Shown in pieces: positions 30,510 through 37,237 of a stretch of DNA of 64,000 nucleotides. The notes under the pieces are model-generated. The model saw nothing but the letters and a program-made list of their open reading frames with translations. It searched no databases and was not told the origin of the DNA. Location: positions 930,001-994,000 of the forward strand of contig NZ_JADPQG010000001.1 of assembly GCF_015687175.1 (NCBI RefSeq). Direction: 5' to 3'. A program made the position numbers and the translations under genes. Every line of letters begins with the position of its first letter. Positions within the stretch are counted from its first letter, which is position 1. Source of the DNA: Reinekea sp. G2M2-21 (GTDB taxonomy: Bacteria; Pseudomonadota; Gammaproteobacteria; Pseudomonadales; Natronospirillaceae).

Positions 30510-30800
30510 ATGAACTACTTACTACTATCAATATTGCTTCATCTACCACTTGTCATTGCGATAGTTGTAGGCTCTTACGTTCTATTGAAAAGTAATAGAG
30601 TTAAGTCGCGTGGATTTGTTGTGGCGGCCGTTTCTTACTTGATTGCTACTATCTTGGCGATTCCATTATCTGAAGCAGTCACAGTATATTTTGGTCCGAG
30701 TATCATGGCCGTGTCAGTACTTACATTGTGTATGAGCTTTATTACTGCTTTGGCATTTGGTTATATGTTCTACAGCTTCCAAAAGGCTAGCAATTCATAA
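30510..30800 (+). CDS. Cassette 5: small membrane protein
   Basis: A 96-residue protein with three predicted membrane segments (about 4-26, 36-57, 65-90) and a short basic loop (KSNRVKSRG) between the first two. The ATG is preceded by AGGGAAC. No family recognised. Small multi-span proteins are frequent integron cargo. Confidence 0.7.
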   Translation: MNYLLLSILLHLPLVIAIVVGSYVLLKSNRVKSRGFVVAAVSYLIATILAIPLSEAVTVYFGPSIMAVSVLTLCMSFITALAFGYMFYSFQKASNS

Positions 30801-30896
30801 CAAGCCAAGGCTACTCAGGCCAAAACATCGCTCCGCGGCTGGCCTTGGACTCAAACACGCTGCGCGCGTTTTCGCCGTAGCTTAGGGGCGTTATAA
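30796..30896 (+). other. attC site 5
   Basis: Left end CATAACAAG overlaps the gene's stop; right core GGCGTTATAA with GTTATAA at 30890-30896. The interior pairs GGCCA / TGGCC and CGCTCCGCGG with GC-rich partners. Confidence 0.85.
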
Positions 30897-30905
30897 ATAC
30901 TGAAT

Positions 30906-31235
30906 ATGAGCAATTTTACAGTAGTAGATATTTCCGGTTCTGCTGATTTAAGACGGTTTCTAAAGTCTTTAGAGCGAAATTGTACAGCTGATTGTTGTAA
31001 AGCTGCTGCGTTTGAGGTTAATGCTGAAAACATTAAGCAATGGCGAGATAATGAAGCTACAAACTGCGATGCTATAATTTATCAAGAGTTATTCGACTTA
31101 AAGCAATTAGATCTGGAAAATTATAATTTTGTAAAACTTAATATCCGTAGCTTGGAGTCAGACTGGAGTTCTCATGAATTTTGCGAGTTTGTCGACCTAT
31201 TGCTTAATAAACTTCATAAAGTAATTTGCAAATAA
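30906..31235 (+). CDS. Cassette 6: hypothetical protein, possibly DUF6331-like
   Basis: A 109-residue acidic protein with six Cys, including CTADCCKAAAFEV at about residues 28-40. The ATG lies nine bases after the attC 5 core. The pattern (short N-terminal strand, Cys pair, helix with DNEATNCDAIIYQEL) recalls what is catalogued as DUF6331 in other bacteria; I am not certain. Function unknown. Confidence 0.65.
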   Translation: MSNFTVVDISGSADLRRFLKSLERNCTADCCKAAAFEVNAENIKQWRDNEATNCDAIIYQELFDLKQLDLENYNFVKLNIRSLESDWSSHEFCEFVDLLLNKLHKVICK

Positions 31236-31237
31236 TT

Positions 31238-31287
31238 TATAACAATCAAAGGCTGCGGATTTGCAACCGCAACTTTAAGCGTTAGCT
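31238..31287 (+). other. attC site 6
   Basis: Compact site of about 50 bases. Left TTATAACAATC, right AAGCGTTAGCT with the core at 31281-31287. AAAGGCTGCGG pairs with CCGCAACTTT around a short loop, giving the expected hairpin with extrahelical bases. Confidence 0.85.
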
Positions 31288-31300
31288 GTCTGGAGAGACA

Positions 31301-31825
31301 ATGATCATCCAAAAGGATAAGCGTAGAGAAAAGCTGATTGAATATGGCGTAATTCCAGCCTTTCTCGATGCGATCGATAATACCGGCGAATATCAAGATT
31401 TGGAATTTATCGTTAAGTACCCTGATGGTGCTTATTGGTACCTTGAAGATATCTACCCTAGTTACAGTATTTTCAAGGGTTATGATGTCACGCCAATCTA
31501 CGAAGGTGGAAATGGCGATACATTTTATGTGCTTCTATCAAATAATGAAGAGGCGCGGTTCGTTCATTTCGAGCTAGAGAATGACGAAATCTATAACGAT
31601 TATGGAAGTGATTTTTGGTTAATGTTTGTTGATTTCTTAATTGGATACTATGAATTCGCTGATGAATCCAGTATTGATGCATTAACAGAAAGCGGTCTTA
31701 AAATGGGGTTTCCAAAATCTGCTGATCTTTTCAGTTCATTAGAATCTGCAGATAAAAATGGGCTCAGGAATACGTTTGATCTTGATAAGAAATGGCGCGA
31801 GGAAAATGTACATAAATTCCTATAA
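31301..31825 (+). CDS. Cassette 7: SUKH-like or related acidic protein
   Basis: A 174-residue, strongly acidic protein. The segment PIYEGGNGDTFYVLL followed by VHFELENDEIYNDYG resembles the central strands of SUKH/SMI1-like immunity proteins (a Gly-Gly-x-Gly-Asp turn followed by hydrophobic strands). This is a family-level impression, not proof. The ATG has GGAGAG eight bases upstream. With cassette 3 it would be the second SUKH-type cargo in the array. Confidence 0.6.
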   Translation: MIIQKDKRREKLIEYGVIPAFLDAIDNTGEYQDLEFIVKYPDGAYWYLEDIYPSYSIFKGYDVTPIYEGGNGDTFYVLLSNNEEARFVHFELENDEIYNDYGSDFWLMFVDFLIGYYEFADESSIDALTESGLKMGFPKSADLFSSLESADKNGLRNTFDLDKKWREENVHKFL

Positions 31826-31830
31826 GTCAC

Positions 31831-31924
31831 AGCTAACAAGTAAAGCCAGCAACGCCCCTGCGGGGCTGGACCTCCGTTTCGGCGCTTCGCGCCTACACTG
31901 CGGCCGCTGCTTTAGGCGTTAGGT
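31831..31924 (+). other. attC site 7
   Basis: Left AGCTAACAAG, right GGCGTTAGGT (GTTAGGT at 31918-31924, full GTTRRRY match). AAAGCCAGC and CCCCTGCGGGG pair internally, and GGCGCTTCGCGCC forms a nested hairpin. Confidence 0.88.
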
Positions 31925-31928
31925 AGCT

Positions 31929-32603
31929 ATGAGATACGTATTCCTTGATCTAGACAACACACTTACTGATAGAAAAGCCACTGTCAGTGCTTACGCCGAA
32001 TATTTTTTTACGGAATATAACGACTCATTAGATCCAGATGTTTCGAAAGAGTATTTGAAAGAGGCATTTAATGGCCTGGATAGAGGTGGGTACGAAACTC
32101 ACGAAGTGAGAAGTCAGCTTATTAGTGAATTAGGGATATGGAAATGCACTGTTTCAGCCGATGAATTGTCTAAACACTGGCAGAGTTGGGTTCCAAACAA
32201 TTCGTTACCTATGATTGGCTTATATCAATGTCTTACCGAATTGATTGAAATGAGTTTTAAACTCTGTCTCGTTAGCAACGGACAAAGCAAGAACCAAAGG
32301 GAAAAAATTAAGAAACTTGCTTTAGATGAATATTTCGAAAAAATTGTTATCTCTGAGGAAGTAGGGTTTAAAAAGCCTGATATTCAAATTTTTCAGAAGG
32401 CCTTATGCGAAATGGGGTGTAATGCAGATGAAGCTTTCTTTGTTGGTGACCACCCGTTAAATGACTATATGGGAAGTATCGAAGCTGGTTTATTTGGTAT
32501 CTGGTACGAAGGTGCACACCAATGGCCAGATGACTATCCTAAGCCAGTAAGCATAAAGACTTTAAATGAGTTGTGCCCATTGGTCCGCAACTTAACAATC
32601 TAA
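31929..32603 (+). CDS. Cassette 8: HAD-superfamily hydrolase (subfamily IA)
   Basis: A 224-residue HAD phosphatase-type enzyme. Motif I is FLDLDNTLTD (nucleophile Asp7, acid/base Asp9), motif II is LVSNGQ, motif III is the Lys in GFKKPD, and motif IV is FVGDHPLND. A helical cap lies between motifs I and II. The closest layouts I know are YjjG/REG-2-like nucleotide or phosphosugar phosphatases; the substrate is not readable. It is the only cassette product with a clear enzymatic assignment. Confidence 0.9.
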   Translation: MRYVFLDLDNTLTDRKATVSAYAEYFFTEYNDSLDPDVSKEYLKEAFNGLDRGGYETHEVRSQLISELGIWKCTVSADELSKHWQSWVPNNSLPMIGLYQCLTELIEMSFKLCLVSNGQSKNQREKIKKLALDEYFEKIVISEEVGFKKPDIQIFQKALCEMGCNADEAFFVGDHPLNDYMGSIEAGLFGIWYEGAHQWPDDYPKPVSIKTLNELCPLVRNLTI

Positions 32604-32648
32604 GGCAAGGGTCGCAAAAAAGCCGCGCCCATGCATTAAGCGTTCTGT
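32591..32648 (+). other. attC site 8 (diverged)
   Basis: The left end CTTAACAATC lies inside the last codons of cassette 8. The right core AGCGTTCTGT (GTTCTGT at 32642-32648) departs from GTTRRRY. GCAAGGG / CCCATGC pairing forms the hairpin. An open frame runs through the whole site from 32573. Confidence 0.7.
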
Positions 32649-32668
32649 GTCACAAAGGAGTCACTACA

Positions 32669-33094
32669 ATCGATTGTTCATTTAGGAAATGGGAGGGCAC
32701 TACTGATTTAGATTTGGTTTGTACCAAATTACTAGATAACGCCAACATGGATGTTAATTTCACTGACCATCCATTCACTATTGAGCTTGTTTTCTACGTG
32801 ATTGGTTCTGATATCAAGGTGAGGTTTACCTGTTCAGAAATCGAAGGCCTTAACTTAGAAAAAGATTGGAATGATGGGCCTCTTTATGTGGCATTAGAGG
32901 CAAATGTTAAGTCACCAACATTGGTCAGAGATCCGGATCAGCCTGATCACGAGTTCTCGTGCATTGATCATTCAGAGTACTTGTGGGAAATTAGTGTATT
33001 ACCAGAAGCAAACCTTAATATCAAATGCCTTTCGTTTGATTGGAGCCTAGAGAAAATATCAGATGAAGAGTTATCCTGGCTCAATGCCAGTTAA
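32669..33094 (+). CDS. Cassette 9: hypothetical protein, start codon unclear (AUC?)
   Basis: About 142 residues, acidic, probably beta-rich, with no family recognised (begins DCSFRKWEGTTDLDL). The frame has no ATG, GTG or TTG between attC 8 and the conserved-looking body. AAAGGAG at 32654-32660 is a strong ribosome site and the codon eight bases later, in frame, is ATC. Either AUC is used, or CTG at 32645 is, or the start codon has been lost, or translation enters from the GTG at 32573 upstream through attC 8. I placed the start at the ATC. Confidence 0.5.
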   Translation: MDCSFRKWEGTTDLDLVCTKLLDNANMDVNFTDHPFTIELVFYVIGSDIKVRFTCSEIEGLNLEKDWNDGPLYVALEANVKSPTLVRDPDQPDHEFSCIDHSEYLWEISVLPEANLNIKCLSFDWSLEKISDEELSWLNAS

Positions 33095-33098
33095 ACAC

Positions 33099-33154
33099 AG
33101 AACAATCACAGGCAAGCGACGCTAAAATCCGCGCGCCTGCTGCAAACGTTATGA
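33099..33154 (+). other. attC site 9
   Basis: Left AGAACAATCACAGG, right AACGTTATGA (GTTATGA at 33148-33154). The interior GGCAAGCGACGC ... GCGCGCCTGCTGC is closely similar to attC 2, indicating common origin. Confidence 0.85.
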
Positions 33155-33163
33155 GTCAAGGTG

Positions 33164-33334
33164 GTGAATTTGGATTGGCCTACCAACGAAGACTGCTATC
33201 AAGCAATGAAAGCATTTGCGATGTATTACATGGAAGGTGAGCAGTTGGATAACTGGCTAAGTGTTATAGAAGATGGTCTTAATACTGGACGCTTTCCTCC
33301 AGGTAGGGTTTCTTACATGAGATTGATCAAGTAA
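33164..33334 (+). CDS. Cassette 10: 56-residue protein
   Basis: A GTG-started frame of 57 codons (NLDWPTNEDCYQAMKAF onward, ending RVSYMRLIK). It begins nine bases after the attC 9 core and is the only open frame of note in this cassette. A GGTGGT stretch lies just upstream rather than a clear ribosome site. It is a soluble, Tyr/Met-rich small protein, family unknown. Position and orientation fit a genuine cassette gene; length alone would not prove it. Confidence 0.5.
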   Translation: MNLDWPTNEDCYQAMKAFAMYYMEGEQLDNWLSVIEDGLNTGRFPPGRVSYMRLIK

Positions 33335-33412
33335 TTAAATCATCATCAAAGCCGACTATGTCCAATAGAGCAGAGCTGTATCAGTTGATTTGTACCGTAT
33401 GCATATAGAAAC

Positions 33413-33493
33413 TCATAACGAGCACATCAAAAATCGCCCACAAAAGGCGTGGGCTGGTCTCGCTGACGCTCGCCTTTTACGTGGGCGTTGAAA
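33413..33493 (+). other. attC site 10 (last of the array)
   Basis: Left TCATAACGAG, right GGGCGTTGAAA (GTTGAAA at 33487-33493). The interior AAAAATCGCCCACAAAAGGC, then GTGGGCTGG and CTCGCTGACGCTCGCC, is nearly the same as attC 1. No further attC is seen to the right, so this marks the array end. Confidence 0.88.
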
Positions 33494-33998
33494 TGTCTGC
33501 TTTAAGGTAATCCCCTCACACTCAACCTGAAGTTAAACCGTCTGCTTTGTGATGTTTTCGGTTATTAATCTGGATACCCACTTTAGTCCGCTTACCTGAA
33601 AAACTGATTGAGCCAATGATGCACAACATTAAAATATCAAACTATATTTTCGTAGGGTCGTACACTTAAGCGAACTCAGATTTAAAGAAAGATCAAACTT
33701 TGTTTTATGTATGTACGATATGTGGCCAATTCAGGCCTTGTTTTCAATCAAACTCTATTTAGAGCCGACAACGGGAGAATTTGTTGGGCTACTTCAAGTC
33801 ATCGCGGCCCTATAAAATATTTTAGGAAATGCGCAGATCTTCGCTCAGAATTGTAAACTCAAGGACGACATTAACCTGTTCATGGGGTTACGTCATGGGC
33901 ACCGAGGTATCGGACCGCCATGCCTTATAACCTTAAGTTTGCAGCAGCGACTTAGGGCATGTATGGATGCCCTAAGCCTGATAGAAGACTGCAGTGCC
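33494..33998. other. Non-coding stretch after the integron
   Basis: About 500 bases with no supported gene on either strand. It may include the remnant of a last, decayed cassette. A ten-base-pair hairpin CTTAGGGCAT / ATGCCCTAAG at 33951-33976 lies 23 bases past the cyanase stop and may end or stabilise that transcript. Confidence 0.45.
33951..33976 (-). terminator. Hairpin downstream of cynS
   Basis: A perfect ten-base-pair stem with a six-base loop, just beyond cynS on the minus strand. There is no T-run, so Rho-independent termination is uncertain. Confidence 0.45.
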
Positions 33999-34448
33999 TT
34001 AAAATGATTTGTACGGCAGGAATTTTCCGGACAAAGTGACGTTGACCCGGTCGCCTTTGGGGTCTTCCTCTCGCTCAACATCGAACGTGAAATCAATCGC
34101 ACTCATAATGCCATCGCCAAATTCTTCATGAATGAGTTCTTTGATGGTTGTCCCAAAAACATTCACCACTTCATACCAGCGGTATATTAACGGATCCGTC
34201 GGTACTGCGGTTGGCAGTGAGCCTTTGTATGGAGAAATCTGTAGCCAGGCGATTGCCTCATTGGGTAGGGAAAAAATTTCTCCCACCAACTCGGCTTGCA
34301 CTTTGTTAAACGTCATTTGGCCCAGGCAAGCCGCAGTGGTCCATTCTTTTGACTGGCCAACTTTCTCGGCCACTTCTTTCCAGGTAACACCTTTTTGAAC
34401 CTTGGCGGATACAATCAATTGTGTAACATCTTCTCGGCTGTGAATCAT
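33999..34448 (-). CDS. cynS: Cyanase (cyanate hydratase)
   Basis: Converts cyanate and bicarbonate to ammonia and carbon dioxide. At 149 residues it aligns with E. coli CynS with an offset of about six. The catalytic residues Arg90 (in YRWYE), Glu93 and Ser116 (in GDGIMSAIDF) are all present. The N-terminal helical part and the C-terminal end LPYKSF are also typical. The start has GGAAGGA upstream. It is third in a minus-strand set behind a formate/nitrite-family channel and a fused phosphatase/kinase, 66 bases from the latter. Confidence 0.96.
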   Translation of the reverse strand: MIHSREDVTQLIVSAKVQKGVTWKEVAEKVGQSKEWTTAACLGQMTFNKVQAELVGEIFSLPNEAIAWLQISPYKGSLPTAVPTDPLIYRWYEVVNVFGTTIKELIHEEFGDGIMSAIDFTFDVEREEDPKGDRVNVTLSGKFLPYKSF

Positions 34449-34514
34449 GGGTAGTCCTTCCTTCTATTGATCTGTGGGTATGTGATTTTTCTGCGTTCGA
34501 AACCAGTCGTTTTT

Positions 34515-36236
34515 TTAGTTATATAATAAATAAACGACAATACAGGACAGCACGAACGAAACGCCTTGCCAGAAGGCAGTCGGGTTTCGCTCTATTAGGG
34601 GTCTCTTTGTTTTGTTTATAAAATATTTGTTCGGGTGTCGTAAGTCGTAAATGAACTCGGCACTGTCTTCGTAACGGCTCAGTGGGTTCGTGTGCACGGC
34701 CTTTCGAATCGCTTCATCTATCCAGGAAGGGATGGCAAGTTCGTCGTTTAAGACACTTTGGTATGCCAATTTGCGTTGTGCTGATAGTGTGCGTGCGCCG
34801 GGGACCTTGGTGCCGTATGGGTATTTACCACTGAGCAAAAAATAGGTGATAACGCCCAGTGAAAAGAGGTCTGATCGAGTGGAGCCGACTTCGCCCAGAA
34901 AGTATTCTGGCGCGGCATAGAGCGCAGTACCTAACAATTGATCTTGCTGGCTTAATGGTGTCCGTTCGGCCACACCAGCGACATAGGTTGAGCCAAAGTC
35001 GATAATTTTAATGTTGTTGTGACTGTCAATCATGATGTTTTCTGGTTTCAGATCCTGGTGCAGCATGTCCATCCGGTGAAAGCTGCGTAGCCCTTTCGAT
35101 AATTGCTCAATAATCTGACGAACGGTTTCCAACGAAGGGCGTGGGTTATCTCGATGCCATTGCGCCAATGTCTGGCCTTCAATGTATTCCGAGACGGTGT
35201 AAATGTAATTTCGATCACGTTCCACCTTACCAGCGGCCAGCACGTATGGACTTTTAATCCGACGGGCAATCCACTCTTCCATCAGAAAACGTTCCAGATA
35301 AGCGGGATCTGCAGATAAATCTACACTGGGCGTTTTCAGTACCACTAATTCGTCGGTGTCGGCATCCTGTGCCAGATAGACATGGCTACGGGCGCTATTA
35401 TGGAGCGTTCTTAAAATTCGGTAGCCATCGAAAATCTGTCCGGCATCAATCGAAGGTGGCAATGGTAAGGAATCCAATAAGGTTTGAACTTCACTGGGTT
35501 CGTCAACGGGTAATGCCTCCACTTGCACAATCTGAATACTCAGATTATCGGTGCTGCCGGCATCGAAGGCCGTCTTGGCAATTGTCTGAGCGGCTGCTTC
35601 CAGATTGTTTTTGTGCTCAGCAATAATCTGAAGTATGGTCTCGGGTTGAACGAACTCATAAATACCATCGGTGCATAGAACGAAGGTGTCATCGCAGTTT
35701 AACTGTATTTCGAGGCTGTCAACGTCGCAATCTGGTTGGATGCCGAGTGCTCGGCTCAGATAACTCTGCTGTTGCGAGGTCCAATAGCGATGATCGTTAG
35801 TGAGTTGCTCTAAAGCCCCATTCGCGATCCGATAGACTCGGGCGTCGCCAATATGGACGATCTCAGCAAGGTGCGCTTTCAAAATCAACGCTGAAAAGGT
35901 ACACACGTAACCACGGTCTTTGTCATAACGGTAAGGGCTTTGCTGTGTTAGCGTGTAAAGCTGATTATTGATCGACTGCATGGCGGTCAACGCTGAGTGT
36001 TTTAACGACCAGGCATCGGACGTGCAATAGTAATCATCGATGAATGACTGCACGGCATTTTCACTGGCAATCTGGCTGACTGAGCTGCTGCTGATGCCGT
36101 CGGCAATGGCAAAAACTATGCCTTTCTGACGTCGCAGATTGCCGTTTGGTATCTTATAACCAAGTGCATCCTGGTTGATGTCTTTTCGACCCTTGTCGCT
36201 GTAGAAACCTGTGTTAACCGTTAATTGTTGCGTCAT
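34515..36236 (-). CDS. Fused PP2C phosphatase / Ser-Thr protein kinase
   Basis: A 573-residue two-domain signalling enzyme. Residues 1-240 form a PP2C phosphatase with metal Asp in FAIADG (D46), CTDG (D190) and STDN (D230). Residues 270-540 form a kinase with Lys301 (VVLKT), catalytic Asp395 in LHQDLKPEN and DFG at 413-415. The usual glycine-rich loop is replaced by TLHNSARSHVYLA, without the glycines. The C-terminus has a single membrane anchor (about 553-572). Similar fusions occur in nitrate/nitrite assimilation loci next to transporters, so control of the neighbouring channel or cyanase is a fair inference. Confidence 0.92.
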   Translation of the reverse strand: MTQQLTVNTGFYSDKGRKDINQDALGYKIPNGNLRRQKGIVFAIADGISSSSVSQIASENAVQSFIDDYYCTSDAWSLKHSALTAMQSINNQLYTLTQQSPYRYDKDRGYVCTFSALILKAHLAEIVHIGDARVYRIANGALEQLTNDHRYWTSQQQSYLSRALGIQPDCDVDSLEIQLNCDDTFVLCTDGIYEFVQPETILQIIAEHKNNLEAAAQTIAKTAFDAGSTDNLSIQIVQVEALPVDEPSEVQTLLDSLPLPPSIDAGQIFDGYRILRTLHNSARSHVYLAQDADTDELVVLKTPSVDLSADPAYLERFLMEEWIARRIKSPYVLAAGKVERDRNYIYTVSEYIEGQTLAQWHRDNPRPSLETVRQIIEQLSKGLRSFHRMDMLHQDLKPENIMIDSHNNIKIIDFGSTYVAGVAERTPLSQQDQLLGTALYAAPEYFLGEVGSTRSDLFSLGVITYFLLSGKYPYGTKVPGARTLSAQRKLAYQSVLNDELAIPSWIDEAIRKAVHTNPLSRYEDSAEFIYDLRHPNKYFINKTKRPLIERNPTAFWQGVSFVLSCIVVYLLYN

Positions 36237-36254
36237 GGTTGCTCGGCCTGAGTT

Positions 36255-36273
36255 GCCCGGCTTGAAGCCGGGC
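36255..36273 (-). repeat. GC-rich stem-loop between channel and kinase genes
   Basis: GCCCGGCTT / AAGCCGGGC is a perfect nine-base-pair stem (two complementary halves meeting at the loop) in the 44-base gap between the channel stop and the kinase start. With no T-run it is more likely an mRNA processing or stability element than a terminator. Confidence 0.6.
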
Positions 36274-36280
36274 AGGGCTG

Positions 36281-37096
36281 TTAGGGTTGCAATACACGCT
36301 TGGGTGCAGTTTTAATATGTGTGCTGTAAAGTGTTAGGCCAGTGAATGCCAGTCCGCCGATAAGGTTGCCCAGCACCGTTGGAATTTCGTTCCAAATGAA
36401 GTAATCCATGACTGAAAAGTCGCCACCAAGAATGATGCCAGACGGAAACAGGAACATGTTAACGACGGAATGCTCAAATCCCATGAAAAAGAACAACATG
36501 ATTGGCATCCACATCGCGATTACTTTGCCCGGTACGGTCGTGGAAATCATCGCGCCCACGACACCCATGGATACCATCCAGTTACACAGCATGCCCCGGA
36601 TGAAAATAGTGAGCCAACCGTTAATTCCGTGCGCTGCGTAGCCCAACGTACGTGACTCCCCAACGCCAGCAATCTTCTCGCCGACGGCTCCTGGGTCTGT
36701 GGTGAAACCATAGGTGAACACGAATGCCATCATAAACGCGACTGTCAGTGCGCCAGCGAAGTTACCCAGAAAAACCAATCCCCAGTTTCGCAATACGCCG
36801 TTGACGGTGACGCCAGGTCGTTTGTCCAGCAGAGCTAGCGGTGCAAGTACAAAGACGCCCGTCAGTAAATCAAACCCCATCAAATAAAGCATGCAGAATC
36901 CAACCGGAAACAAAATTGCACCGATGAGGAACACGCCGGTTTGTACAGCGATGGTGACCGCGAAGGCAGCGGCTAATGCCAGAATAGCGCCAGCCATAAA
37001 AGCGCGAATTAACGTATCACGGGTAGACATGTAAACTTTCGATTCACCAGCATCTACCATTTTTGTGACGAATTCCGAAGGTAGTATATACGACAT
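36281..37096 (-). CDS. Formate/nitrite transporter (FNT) family channel
   Basis: A 271-residue inner-membrane protein with six predicted membrane segments and the FNT start MSYILPSEFVTKMVDAG. It contains the re-entrant segments typical of FocA/NirC (a LMGFDLLTGVFV-like stretch and a second half with LGNLIGGLAFTG). FNT channels carry formate, nitrite or similar small anions. Co-location with cyanase raises cyanate, nitrite or bicarbonate as candidates (inference). First gene of the minus-strand operon; the leader holds a terminator 90-140 bases upstream. Confidence 0.92.
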   Translation of the reverse strand: MSYILPSEFVTKMVDAGESKVYMSTRDTLIRAFMAGAILALAAAFAVTIAVQTGVFLIGAILFPVGFCMLYLMGFDLLTGVFVLAPLALLDKRPGVTVNGVLRNWGLVFLGNFAGALTVAFMMAFVFTYGFTTDPGAVGEKIAGVGESRTLGYAAHGINGWLTIFIRGMLCNWMVSMGVVGAMISTTVPGKVIAMWMPIMLFFFMGFEHSVVNMFLFPSGIILGGDFSVMDYFIWNEIPTVLGNLIGGLAFTGLTLYSTHIKTAPKRVLQP

Positions 37097-37184
37097 AATC
37101 GTTCTCTCTTTCCTGAAGGTTCCGTTGTTTCACTTGTTCCTTTTCTCAACGTCGATAAGCGTTAAGAACCACTTTTTGACAGGC

Positions 37185-37237
37185 AATAAAAAACGGCGAC
37201 TCGCCAGCCCACTCAGTGAGTTGTCGAGGACGCCGTT
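37185..37237 (-). terminator. Intrinsic terminator in the leader of the FNT-kinase-cynS operon
   Basis: Read on the minus strand, AACGGCG (37237-37231) pairs with CGCCGTT (37198-37192), followed immediately by a run TTTTTTATT. An inner CTCG / CGAG pairing extends the stem. It lies about 90 bases before the FNT start, with no gene upstream on that strand, so it is placed like a leader attenuator or the end of a small RNA. Confidence 0.75.

Larger units (their letters stand above)
27216..33493. mobile_element. Chromosomal integron: inactivated integrase plus ten-cassette array
   Basis: The minus-strand integrase pseudogene is followed, in the opposite direction, by ten consecutive units. Each is one short plus-strand gene ending in a hairpin-forming site whose left end contains a TAAC or AAC core and whose right end is a GTTA-type (GTTRRRY-like) core. 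This is the diagnostic layout of an integron with attI next to intI. Site length varies from about 50 to 106 bases. Genes are A/T-richer than the flanking chromosome by eye and largely unknown in function, as is usual in sedentary arrays. Individual parts are listed separately. Confidence 0.93.

Noticed and set aside
28871-33493. CRISPR array
   Set aside because: The repeated hairpins vary in length and sequence and are separated by whole genes; there are no short regular spacers and no cas genes. They fit attC sites.
37185-37237. An attC site for a second cassette array
   Set aside because: It has a long stem but no AAC/GTT cores and a clear T-run on the minus strand; an intrinsic terminator explains it better.
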